Below are positions 15,764 through 22,406 of a stretch of DNA of 38,528 nt, one piece after another. Each line of letters starts with the position of its first letter. Within the stretch, counting starts at the first letter, position 1. The DNA lies in IMG/VR virus record IMGVR_UViG_3300021959_000004, positions 1 through 38,528 of that record. One strand, 5' to 3'. Source of the stretch: a virus. Under the pieces are notes generated by a model. The model was given only the letters and a program-made list of their open reading frames with translations, was not told the DNA's origin and did not search any database. Both the position numbers and the translations under genes were made by a program.

Positions 15764-16158
15764 TATAAACTACTCTCATAAATATCATTGATTTTATTTT
15801 CAGAGAATTTATACCTTGTGCCTCTAGATGTTTCAGCGATAATGGGATATTTTCTATTCCTAGGTTTTAAACCAACAACTTTATAACGGGTATCATTAGA
15901 TAAAAAAGTATACCCTAGAGAAAATTGCAATCCCCAAGCATCTTTATACCTATCAAAATCAGTAGCAATAGTCTCAATAACTTGACCATCTTTGACAAGA
16001 TTGCATTCCACTTTAGAAGTAAAATTACTGTCACTATAACTAATACGACCTAATTTAATCTTAATATTAAAATCAGATTCTAATTCAGCTAATTTACTAT
16101 TTATAGAAGCTCTCATTATATCAAGATTATTTCTGTTAAACTCATTTATTGTTTTCAT
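15763..16158 (-). CDS. Phage protein of unknown function
   Basis: 131 aa, first gene of the second leftward transcription unit; AAGGAAA lies 5-8 nt before the ATG. Pattern: helical N-terminus 'MRASINSKLAELESDF', then a beta-rich part ('KIKLGRISYSDSNFTSKV', 'YKVVGLKPRNRKYPI'). This layout recalls a widespread family of about 130-aa early phage proteins without assigned function. Behind the promoter and palindrome at 16177-16214. Confidence 0.65.
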   Translation of the reverse strand: MKTINEFNRNNLDIMRASINSKLAELESDFNIKIKLGRISYSDSNFTSKVECNLVKDGQVIETIATDFDRYKDAWGLQFSLGYTFLSNDTRYKVVGLKPRNRKYPIIAETSRGTRYKFSENKINDIYESSL

Positions 16159-16176
16159 TGTATTTCCTTTTTTTAA

Positions 16177-16202
16177 GTTGATAAAGATTAATTTATATCA
16201 AC
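16177..16202. promoter_or_regulatory. Palindromic operator candidate
   Basis: Perfect 7-bp inverted repeat GTTGATA / TATCAAC with a 12-bp AT-rich spacer, lying between the -35-like TTGACT and the first gene of the leftward unit. The size and position suit a dimeric repressor or activator site; the winged-helix protein at 8051-8335 is one candidate binder. Confidence 0.4.
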
Positions 16203-16214
16203 AATCAAAGTCAA
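16186..16214 (-). promoter_or_regulatory. Weak sigma70-like promoter for the leftward early operon
   Basis: TTGACT at 16209-16214 and TTAATC at 16186-16191 (both read on the minus strand) with a 17-bp spacer, about 30 bp before the start at 16158. The -35 is good, the -10 poor; TATAAA is nearby but too close. It overlaps the palindrome at 16177-16202. Confidence 0.35.
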
Positions 16215-16540
16215 GTAATATTTTGAATTATTTTCATAAATCTAGCAATAACTATATTTACCGCTCAATTTCTCCGAGGGGCAAGCTCCAAGATCATACC
16301 ACATTGGCCGTAAAAAACTTTTTTAATATTAGATGTCGAGTACTTAAAAAATGTCTCTAAACGCTAAAATAGGCATATTAAACGCAGTATGAAAAAAACT
16401 TTTACATTTTACAAAAAAGTTCTTGACTTCCCTGGATTTTGTCCAACCAAAAAGTGGTTCGATGTTTTTTCTAAAAGTCAAGAATTATTTTAAGATCAGT
16501 CCAAAATAAAATTGGAGTGTTTTACTAGAAGTCAAGCAAA

Positions 16541-16580
16541 TTATAAATATAAATTATAAATTATAAATATAAATTATAAA
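16541..16580. repeat. Perfect 20-bp tandem repeat, 100% A+T
   Basis: Two exact copies of TTATAAATATAAATTATAAA, directly after an AAGTCAAG octamer. A block without any G or C melts easily and may be the DNA unwinding element of the origin. Confidence 0.85.
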
Positions 16581-16791
16581 TCTAGAAATTTCCTAAGTAG
16601 TAATCATTCCTAGTTATTTGTTGTTATTGAGACGCAATCTCATTTGTATATTCTGTCGTCAATCAATCATCACAGAAGGCTTAAATTCGCTCAAATTCGG
16701 CTTAAATCCAAGCGGGCTGCCATAGGTATGCCTAGACCCATAAAAGCCCCACAGATCTTGAATATGGGACGATTTTAACGGGTCTAGATAC

Positions 16792-16815
16792 AAAAAAACC
16801 CCCTAAAAAGGGGGC
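16792..16815 (-). terminator. Rho-independent terminator of the 18.1-16.8 kb leftward unit
   Basis: On the minus strand: stem CCCCC, loop TTTTTA, stem GGGGG, then seven T. It lies 22 bp after the stop of the Gp88-like gene, so it ends the short leftward operon and separates it from the origin region and the next operon. Confidence 0.85.
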
Positions 16816-16836
16816 TTTCGTTGTGGTAGGGGTTAT

Positions 16837-17490
16837 TTAATGATATTTGTAAGATATGTTATTTATTTTAGGATTCCAACACAAGCGACATTCCTTACAT
16901 TCATTGTCATTCTTGTAACTTTCGCATTCTGTACCAAAAGCGGGCTTATTTTTATGTACTGTCGACGTTGGCAAAAATTGACCCTTATATTTTAGCATTG
17001 GTGCGTTTTTGTCAATCATATGTGCTGAAAGCCTAAGAACTAAATTCGAAGGGAATTGCCCGTATTTATTTAGATATTCTTTTACTATTCTGTACTCTCT
17101 TGTTGGTATCCAATGTTTGACCTTTGGAGTTTTTAAACAAACTAAAACAATTTTTCTCAAATGTTCTACACTTTGAATGTCTCCGCTATCATGCCAACGA
17201 AAATAATTAGAGTCTTTTTTACTCCCTTGATTTAAAATTAATTTTGTCATTGCATCAACCCATTTAAGATTGTTTATTTTTTCCGTTTTAGGTTGCATCT
17301 TAAAAGGTAATTTATAGCGTTGATAATTACCGCTTAAAGCGTAGCAACCTTCACAGACAGACCCTTTTAAACCTACTAATTTTGACCCCGTCTTGCAATC
17401 CAATGCGGACAAATTAAAACTGTAACAAGGCATTTTTGAAGTACATGAAAGTCCACTACCTAAAATTAATTTTGCTTCTGATTTAGTCAC
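16837..17490 (-). CDS. Gp88-like cysteine-rich phage protein
   Basis: 217 aa, GTG start with GGGGG 6 nt upstream. Seen: 'GSGLSCTSKMPCYSFN', 'SVCEGCYALSGNYQR' near residues 44-58, 'YFRWHDSGDIQS' near 95, 'WIPTREYRIV' near 120, and a C-terminal cluster of Cys ('CESYKNDNECKECRLC'). This pattern (Cys cluster with CYA, then R-x-H-x-S-G-D, then P-T-R) belongs to the phage gene product 88 family; it also recalls DUF5131/Gp37-Gp68-like proteins, which have a radical-SAM-like build. Metal or Fe-S binding is likely; the reaction is not known. Last gene before the terminator. Confidence 0.65.
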   Translation of the reverse strand: MTKSEAKLILGSGLSCTSKMPCYSFNLSALDCKTGSKLVGLKGSVCEGCYALSGNYQRYKLPFKMQPKTEKINNLKWVDAMTKLILNQGSKKDSNYFRWHDSGDIQSVEHLRKIVLVCLKTPKVKHWIPTREYRIVKEYLNKYGQFPSNLVLRLSAHMIDKNAPMLKYKGQFLPTSTVHKNKPAFGTECESYKNDNECKECRLCWNPKINNISYKYH

Positions 17491-17755
17491 AATGAACCCC
17501 CAAAATTAATTCCGTCACACTAGTTTTAGGACACAAACCAAAACTTTCGCAAGCTTCATAGTATTCAAATTCATTAGTATTGGATGCAAGCCATAAAACC
17601 ATCTTAGCTTTTTTTTGCAACTCCTCCTTTTTACGCTTTCGATAGCCTTGTATATCTAGCATAATTAGGCCACCAATACAACCCATTGCACCTAGTAACC
17701 CTATTATCATAAATACGATACAAATTTCAATAGCGTGATTGTGTATAAAATCCAT
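17483..17755 (-). CDS. Membrane protein with C-terminal cytoplasmic domain
   Basis: 90 aa. A hydrophobic segment at residues 9-34 ('IEICIVFMIIGLLGAMGCIGG') is followed by a basic stretch 'YRKRKKEELQKKAK' and a Glu/Cys-containing end. It overlaps the Gp88-like gene by 8 bp. By the positive-inside rule the tail faces the cytoplasm. Function unknown; early host-takeover membrane proteins are common in such positions. Confidence 0.6.
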   Translation of the reverse strand: MDFIHNHAIEICIVFMIIGLLGAMGCIGGLIMLDIQGYRKRKKEELQKKAKMVLWLASNTNEFEYYEACESFGLCPKTSVTELILGVHCD

Positions 17756-17756
17756 T

Positions 17757-17969
17757 CTATTTTTCTCCCTTTTTATTTATGTATTTAAACCATATTAAAT
17801 TTCTAGCATGATTTAATGATTCTCTAAATTGTGTCATTCTTTCATCATCTCCCGTATTGAAAACTTCAGATAGTATCAAGTCTTCGATTGTTTCTAGGTC
17901 TTCTATGGTTTCTAGAATATGATTAAAAGCTTTATTTTTCTTTAACATTTTATTATTTGTGTGTGTCAT
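17757..17969 (-). CDS. Small acidic protein with an internal duplication
   Basis: 70 aa, start ATG with AAAAGGGG upstream, the same leader as the next gene upstream. Residues about 20-32 hold 'ETIEDL' twice in a row, a recent in-frame duplication. The rest is helical ('MTQFRESLNHARNLIWF'). No family recognised. Confidence 0.55.
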   Translation of the reverse strand: MTHTNNKMLKKNKAFNHILETIEDLETIEDLILSEVFNTGDDERMTQFRESLNHARNLIWFKYINKKGEK

Positions 17970-17971
17970 GT

Positions 17972-18082
17972 TTAACCCCTTTTAAATAGTTTGATTAATT
18001 CAAAAACAACCGCATGAATTAAGGGTAATAGTAACCCTAACAACCCAAGAAAAATACTAAATATTAATATATTATCACTCAT
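17972..18082 (-). CDS. 36-aa membrane protein
   Basis: ATG at 18082 with AAAAGGGG 6 nt upstream; single hydrophobic segment 'LIFSIFLGLLGLLLPLIHAV' and a basic end 'KLFKRG'. First gene behind the strong promoter at 18115-18143. Small hydrophobic early proteins may act on the host membrane; no evidence for a particular role. Confidence 0.6.
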   Translation of the reverse strand: MSDNILIFSIFLGLLGLLLPLIHAVVFELIKLFKRG

Positions 18083-18114
18083 GTTTAACCCCTTTTTTAT
18101 TTAATTAACAATTG

Positions 18115-18143
18115 ATTTTAAACACTATGAATGACAATGTCAA
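18115..18143 (-). promoter_or_regulatory. Strong sigma70-type promoter, leftward
   Basis: Minus strand: TTGACA (18138-18143), 17-bp spacer, TAAAAT (18115-18120). The transcript would start near 18108 and run through the 36-aa membrane gene to the terminator at 16792-16815. Confidence 0.75.
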
Positions 18144-18326
18144 CAACCAATTAAAACTAATTTAATTCTATAGAGAGTAAACCTCCATATTTAGCCCTAA
18201 ATGGCCGTATCTCATAGTAAGGCGGCTATCTATATGGCTTTATGATTATCCCCTGGATTTGGTACGATCAGTCGATTTATTTTAATATGCAAGCACTTTA
18301 ATTACTTTATTTGTATAATGCCAAGC

Positions 18327-18355
18327 CTCATACATATAATATGTGAGAAAGTCAA
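18327..18355 (-). promoter_or_regulatory. Second leftward promoter with a palindrome in the spacer
   Basis: Minus strand TTGACT (18350-18355), 17-bp spacer, TATGAG (18327-18332). The spacer is mostly the perfect palindrome ACATAT-A-ATATGT (18332-18344), so binding there would block RNA polymerase. It may be a regulated promoter. Confidence 0.4.
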
Positions 18356-18469
18356 CTAAAACATATTTATTTATTTAGGCCTTGCAATTGACCCCCCGTA
18401 CCCGTATATTGTTTTATAGCAGAGCGAGTTACCCCTCTCCTCGTGAAATGCCCAAAAGAATGTCCCACC

Positions 18470-18546
18470 ACTATACTTATGCTTGTATAGTAGGATTTCT
18501 GCCATTAGTGGATTTAGGTCGGCAGAAATAAGAAACTTTGTTTCTT
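18470..18546 (+). promoter_or_regulatory. Three consecutive perfect hairpins upstream of the small terminase gene
   Basis: Stem 1: ACTATAC (18470-18476) with GTATAGT (18485-18491). Stem 2: ATTTCTGCC (18495-18503) with GGCAGAAAT (18521-18529). Stem 3: AAGAAAC (18530-18536) with GTTTCTT (18540-18546). They stand 50-130 bp before the terminase start. Such symmetry next to the small terminase gene suggests a packaging (cos or pac) site or a structured leader. Confidence 0.5.
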
Positions 18547-18574
18547 GTCTTAGTATACTTAAAGTCTGTAATAT
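18545..18574 (+). promoter_or_regulatory. Possible promoter for the small terminase gene
   Basis: TTGTCT (18545-18550), 18-bp spacer, TAATAT (18569-18574), 22 bp before the start codon. Both hexamers match the consensus at four of six bases. Confidence 0.4.
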
Positions 18575-18596
18575 TAACTAGAAAGTCGGAGAGATA

Positions 18597-19202
18597 ATGA
18601 GCATAAATTTACCTACCCATTGGAAGACATCTAAAGTAAGAGCTGTAGAGCTTTTAGTGTCTCAACCAAGTGCAAGAATAAAAGATGTTGCAGATGAATC
18701 GGGAGTCTCATCAGTAACAATACACAAGTGGTTAAAAGACCCAGAATTTGTAGAAGTTTTTTATCAAAGATATATGATATCATTTGGTTCTAAACTGCCC
18801 GCAGTGCTTAGTTCAATGATCAGAGAAGCAGAAGCTGGTAATGTACAAGCTGGTAGACTTGTATTAGAGCATTCTGGTAAACTAATAAAAAGAGTTGAAG
18901 TAGCTAACCACCAAAGCCCCTTTGAAAAGTTTTTAAATGCTGAAATCACAGAAGCTGCCGTAGTTGAAGAGGATGAAATAATAGAACCTATCACTAAAAA
19001 ACCGCCTTCAGCTATTGAAGCTGTAAAAGTTAAGACTTTTAATGCCGAAGAAATAAAAAATAAAAAAAGAAAAACGGCCAAACAGTGGAGAGATAGGGCT
19101 AGAGTTGTTGGGATTGCTCTTTTGCCAAAAGGAAGAAAGACCCCCGCTCAGAAAGAAGCCTGGCAAAATCTTGTTATAGAAAAAGAAAAACAAATCCTTT
19201 AA
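18597..19202 (+). CDS. Terminase small subunit (putative)
   Basis: 201 aa, ATG with GGAG 5 nt upstream. Residues 10-50 form a helix-turn-helix ('SARIKDVADESGVSSVTIHKWL'-like, split here as 'ARIKDVADESG' and 'SVTIHKWLKDPEF'), followed by a helical region ('AGNVQAGRLVLEHSGK') that would form the oligomer core, and a basic tail rich in Lys/Arg. This is the build of phage small terminases, which recognise the packaging site. Oddly it stands alone on the plus strand, about 4.5 kb from the large subunit, which is on the other strand. The structured DNA just upstream may be its target. Confidence 0.7.
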   Translation: MSINLPTHWKTSKVRAVELLVSQPSARIKDVADESGVSSVTIHKWLKDPEFVEVFYQRYMISFGSKLPAVLSSMIREAEAGNVQAGRLVLEHSGKLIKRVEVANHQSPFEKFLNAEITEAAVVEEDEIIEPITKKPPSAIEAVKVKTFNAEEIKNKKRKTAKQWRDRARVVGIALLPKGRKTPAQKEAWQNLVIEKEKQIL

Positions 19203-19361
19203 CCTATACCCGTTTTTAGATATAGGGTATTTATACCCCTCATACTGTATTTTGATATAGGTAATCATATCTAGTGCCTGTAACTTCAACAATATCAACA
19301 ACTCCATTTTTAAGCTATACCCATAATCGGGTTACTATATATAAGTATATATATATACACA

Positions 19362-19820
19362 TTATACTATGTCTACTACCCGTTTACTATTAGCACTTGG
19401 CTCACTCTTAGGTATTTCAACTCTTAAAACACCATCTTCAAAAGTTGCTACTATATTATCGGCATCTAAAACCTCTCCTAACTTAAAAGATCGTCTAAAC
19501 GATGAATGTTTTAACTCTTTACGTATATAACGAACATTATCTTCATCTAATTGATGTTTATCTCCACTAATACTTAAAATACCTTTATCTACCTCTATTT
19601 TTAAGGCATCTTTCTTTAATGATGGTATTTCAGCAATAATTACTACTGAATCATCGTAATCTGCTACATCTACTCTTGGAAAAGAGCCTTTTTCAAAGGA
19701 TATTCCACTTTGAAGTGCAAATTCTGGAAATTGTGTGCTAAGAATGTCATCAAACATTCTATCAAAGGGTGTTAAAAATTCATCTCGATTGAAATGAAGG
19801 GGTACTTTTGCTATTCTCAT
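19362..19820 (-). CDS. Small heat shock protein, Hsp20/IbpA type
   Basis: 152 aa, ATG with AGGAG 5 nt upstream. Alpha-crystallin domain over residues 45-140: 'PRVDVADYDDSVVIIAEIP', 'LSISGDKH', 'SSFRRSFKLGEVLDADNI' and 'FEDGVLRVEIPKSE' (the G-V-L-x-V-x-I-P signature). An ATP-independent chaperone that holds unfolded proteins. It is the last gene of the leftward packaging/head operon. Hsp20 proteins are known in some marine myophages; here one is placed with head genes, where it may help virion assembly. Confidence 0.93.
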   Translation of the reverse strand: MRIAKVPLHFNRDEFLTPFDRMFDDILSTQFPEFALQSGISFEKGSFPRVDVADYDDSVVIIAEIPSLKKDALKIEVDKGILSISGDKHQLDEDNVRYIRKELKHSSFRRSFKLGEVLDADNIVATFEDGVLRVEIPKSEPSANSKRVVDIV

Positions 19821-19899
19821 AATAACTCCTATATGCTAGTTAATTAAGTTGTCCTCTCCTTGAGCAACAACATACTAGAATATACAAAACTTTAACTTG

Positions 19900-20058
19900 T
19901 TATACTAGAGTTTTAGTGTCTTTTGGCTTTATAATTCGCTGAGATCTGTAAGAATTGCAGCTAGGACACTGATCTTCAGTTTCACGATCAGCACTAAGTG
20001 TTTTCCAAAGCCATGCACAATCTTTACAAAACCACATAGCTATTTGGTATCTACTCAT
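19900..20058 (-). CDS. 52-aa zinc-ribbon protein
   Basis: ATG at 20058 overlaps the stop of the minor head gene (ATGA). Cysteine pairs 'FCKDCAW' and 'QCPSCNS' about 20 residues apart form a zinc ribbon; ends with a basic tail. It is separated from Hsp20 by 80 bp. Role unknown; translation coupled to the head gene is clear. Confidence 0.6.
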   Translation of the reverse strand: MSRYQIAMWFCKDCAWLWKTLSADRETEDQCPSCNSYRSQRIIKPKDTKTLV

Positions 20059-20525
20059 ATTTTTATAATTTCTTCTATGTTTAAACTTGCAGGAAGTAGT
20101 TGACAGTAGCAGTATTCCTTACACACGCTCCATCCAGAACCAGGCATACCTTTCACTTCCCAACCTTCCCAACTATCTACTTGACCAGCCCTGCTTTTGC
20201 AGTCTGGGCATATGTTTTTAGATACTGCTATCCATTTTAATTCTTTTCCCATCCTTCCACTTCTGCGGAAAGCTTGATTAATTCCTCCCACGACTCCTCG
20301 CTTGATTGCATTTTTAAGTTCTCCGAAGATTCTTCCATTTGACTGGAAGTCTGAGTTAATAATGCTAGCAATTGATTGTTGGCTAACTCCACTTCTGACA
20401 AGTCTGTTAATCTCCTGTCTAAGTCTTTCACCAAAGATTCGAGTGTCATAAGATATTCCAAGAGCAACGAGAAGCAATAATCCTCTGTCTTTGTCATCTA
20501 AAGTTTCCTTATCTATAGTTGCCAT
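20055..20525 (-). CDS. Minor head protein-like (SPP1 gp7/Mu F C-terminal type)
   Basis: 156 aa, ATG with AGAGG 6 nt upstream. Helical N-terminal half ('RLRQEINRLVRSGVSQQS'), then 'NICPDCKSRAGQ', 'WEGWEVKGMPGSGWSVC' and 'YCYCQLLP'. The C-P-x-C ... G-x-P-G-S-G-W ... C-x-C-x-L-x-P order is the pattern at the C-terminal end of minor head proteins of the Mu F/SPP1 gp7 kind, though this one is short. It stands downstream of portal and the virion-morphogenesis gene, as expected. Confidence 0.55.
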   Translation of the reverse strand: MATIDKETLDDKDRGLLLLVALGISYDTRIFGERLRQEINRLVRSGVSQQSIASIINSDFQSNGRIFGELKNAIKRGVVGGINQAFRRSGRMGKELKWIAVSKNICPDCKSRAGQVDSWEGWEVKGMPGSGWSVCKEYCYCQLLPASLNIEEIIKI

Positions 20526-20562
20526 AAAATACCTCTAATTTTGTTTGGTATGCAAGAAATGG

Positions 20563-20955
20563 TTATTTTGAAAGAGCTTTATCTATTTCTAAATCAAACT
20601 GTTTATCAATCAATGCTTCAATTTCTTTAGAAGCTCCAATAAAATTTCTTAATTCTGTACCTTTTTTAACTCTGTACAAACCTTCATTATGACCCCATCC
20701 ATACTCATTAATGTTTAGAGTATTTTTAGTTGCCTTTAAAGTATTGTACATATCCTTAGTATTTATTAATGGTTGCCCATTTTCCTTGCTCATTGAGACT
20801 AGCGTATTGCCGTCAATGCTTTTTCTAGTGTTAATGTTTTGTCTTGTGCCACCTACAGACCCTTTTGCATACTCACTTAAGTATTTATTTAATAAGTCTG
20901 GTGTTTTTTTAGATAGTTTACTAAAACTAAAGTTTGTTTTTATCTTTAATGCCAT
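20563..20955 (-). CDS. Virion morphogenesis/tail completion-like protein (Mu gpG type)
   Basis: 130 aa. 'NINTRKSIDGNTLVSMSKENG', shown here in part as 'TRKSIDGNTL', then 'LINTKDMYNTLKA' and 'NEYGWGHNEG' follow the pattern of phage virion morphogenesis proteins (R-x-S-x-D-G ... L-x-x-T-G/K-x-M ... G) that join head and tail. Its gene overlaps the upstream 84-aa gene by 29 bp. Only the pattern and the place in the operon support the call. Confidence 0.55.
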   Translation of the reverse strand: MALKIKTNFSFSKLSKKTPDLLNKYLSEYAKGSVGGTRQNINTRKSIDGNTLVSMSKENGQPLINTKDMYNTLKATKNTLNINEYGWGHNEGLYRVKKGTELRNFIGASKEIEALIDKQFDLEIDKALSK

Positions 20956-21181
20956 CCCAAAACTCTTTTCCTAATTTTTTAGCTTGCAAGTATTTATTTT
21001 CATTTTCAAACAATATTCGTTCTGCTTGTTTTTCAGCCCATCGTTCTGGGTTATTTATTATCTCTTGAATCGTCCCCTGGAACTTGACTTCTAAATTGTT
21101 GATTTTGTCCAGCTCCCTGACGGAATTGATTAAAAATTGACTGTTGCTTTCTTTTTTCATTTGTTTTTCCATTGTCATCAA
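20927..21181 (-). CDS. Small head-operon protein overlapping the portal gene
   Basis: Up to 84 aa; the frame begins 131 bp inside the portal gene in another frame and the start is unclear (TTG 21181, ATG 21178, ATG 21172 and ATG 21160 are possible; none has a strong SD). The C-terminal half 'ERWAEKQAERILFENENKY' is charged and helical. It lies between portal and the morphogenesis protein. It is a real gap filler in a compact operon, but how far into portal it extends cannot be told. Confidence 0.5.
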   Translation of the reverse strand: MMTMEKQMKKESNSQFLINSVRELDKINNLEVKFQGTIQEIINNPERWAEKQAERILFENENKYLQAKKLGKEFWDGIKDKNKL

Positions 21182-22406
21182 TTAGTTTTTGTGCTTGTTT
21201 TAAACTAAGATCTTTGTTTTCTCTAACCATTATTTGTGCTTGGGTAGATAAATTATTTTCTAAGTCAAAATTATCTTTTAATATCTGGTCTTGTACTGTT
21301 TTAGGATACTCAACCTCTTCAAAATCTACAGCAAATTCTTCAGGTAGGTCTATTCCATTATAAGATGCTATAACACGCTCTACATTATAAAAATCTTTCT
21401 CATACAATCTCCATAATGCAATATCATCATAATAGTCTTCTTTTCTTTCCATATCTTTAATCATAAGGGATATACCACTAGGTACTTCTCCGCCTGATTC
21501 TGCCCAGGTCACCCACAAATGATTATTCATAGCAATTAATTCCATTTGAAACTTTATGTTCTGTATACCTTCGAGAATATTGCCTTGTGGGCTTGTTATA
21601 TTATAAGCACCTTCATCACCCATGTCTAAAATTGTATCTGAACCACTTCTTACCAATGCTTGGTCAGAATTAAGACCCGTAACCCAAGGTTGTCCAAACA
21701 TATTAAATCTCATGCCTAAATTCATTTCTGTAAGAGCTATATTTGTTTGCTCATTACAGTTAACTATGTCTGATGCTCCCTCTACAAAGAAAGAATCAAT
21801 TTGATCTTCTCTATGCGTAAAAACAAAAGGAATAATACCATATGGGTTTTCTGTTTCTTCAATCATCTTTCCATCTTCATTCATAATGCCATACTTCTCA
21901 TTATCCCAATATTCCCATTGTAAATTTTCGGCATTTGATAAATCTGCTGTGCTATGTAGTAATGGATATATTATAGCACTTGGCTGAAAAGGGTCATCTT
22001 CAAAATATGTTTCAAAATAATAAATAGGCCTATAGTCAAAAACACCATTATCTCTCCAATGAACTCTATTGGCAATTGTACCAATTAACCTAGTCATTCT
22101 CTCTGAATGTTTCATTCTAACATCTTTTGTTACTGTTAACTCTTCATATCTTTCAGTTCCTTTACCAACATTTCTTTTAGCACCTAAACTATATATCCTG
22201 CTAATTTTGTTAATAAATTTTCTAGTAAAATTAGTTAAAGTTGGAGGAATTTCATTAAAAGCATCGCCATTAAAATACCTCATAATATACTGGTCTGTTG
22301 AAACCCCTGAGTAATAATCTAAGTGTTTTCTAATTTCATTTCTTCTAGAGTGAGACATCATAAGTTTTGTCTCTAATAACTTATCTTTTAACATTTTTTC
22401 AATCAT
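21051..22406 (-). CDS. Portal protein
   Basis: 451 aa; ATG with AAGGA 7 nt upstream, overlapping the large terminase stop by 4 nt. N-terminal 'RRNEIRKHLDYYSG' and 'FNEIPPTLTNFTRKFINKI', then beta-rich clip/stem part, 'FVFTHREDQIDSFF', 'SDIVNCNEQTNIALTEM' and a long C-terminal helical region with Gln-rich end. This is the arrangement of phage portal proteins, which form the dodecameric ring through which DNA enters the head. Position directly after the large terminase confirms it. Confidence 0.85.
   Translation of the reverse strand: MIEKMLKDKLLETKLMMSHSRRNEIRKHLDYYSGVSTDQYIMRYFNGDAFNEIPPTLTNFTRKFINKISRIYSLGAKRNVGKGTERYEELTVTKDVRMKHSERMTRLIGTIANRVHWRDNGVFDYRPIYYFETYFEDDPFQPSAIIYPLLHSTADLSNAENLQWEYWDNEKYGIMNEDGKMIEETENPYGIIPFVFTHREDQIDSFFVEGASDIVNCNEQTNIALTEMNLGMRFNMFGQPWVTGLNSDQALVRSGSDTILDMGDEGAYNITSPQGNILEGIQNIKFQMELIAMNNHLWVTWAESGGEVPSGISLMIKDMERKEDYYDDIALWRLYEKDFYNVERVIASYNGIDLPEEFAVDFEEVEYPKTVQDQILKDNFDLENNLSTQAQIMVRENKDLSLKQAQKLIDDNGKTNEKRKQQSIFNQFRQGAGQNQQFRSQVPGDDSRDNK

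Larger units (their letters stand above)
16159..16836. other. Non-coding region, candidate replication origin
   Basis: No convincing gene in 678 bp. It holds the octamer AAGTCAAG at 16208, 16475 and 16529 (plus strand) and at 16422 (minus strand), the two middle copies forming a 10-bp inverted repeat (16420-16429 with 16475-16484); a perfect AT-only tandem repeat at 16541-16580; a TGAGA/TCTCA hairpin at 16628-16642; and three near-repeats of a 10-mer CTTAAATTCG between 16680 and 16710. Iterons next to an all-AT block are the usual make-up of a phage or plasmid origin. It also carries the terminator at its right end. Confidence 0.5.
18083..18596. other. Non-coding region between the divergent early operon and small terminase
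   Basis: 514 bp without a convincing gene. It holds the two leftward promoters, a short ATTTAG/CTAAAT hairpin (18189-18202), a perfect TATAAT at 18314-18319 on the plus strand without a good -35, the three-hairpin block at 18470-18546 and the promoter of the small terminase gene. Confidence 0.6.

Noticed and set aside
16178-16360. 60-aa open frame on the plus strand in the non-coding region
   Set aside because: No ribosome binding site, TTG start, covers the promoter and operator of the leftward operon; likely chance in AT-rich DNA.
16420-16484. tRNA-like TTCGA in the inverted-repeat region
   Set aside because: No acceptor stem, no D-arm or anticodon arm can be built around it.
17757-17969. 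Duplicated ETIEDL as a functional repeat
   Set aside because: Only two copies; more likely a small replication slip than a repeat domain.
19338-19357. TA-rich alternating repeat between the small terminase and Hsp20 genes
   Set aside because: Simple AT sequence in a convergent gap; nearby stems (ATACCC/GGGTAT and ACCC/GGGT) have no T run, so I do not call a terminator.
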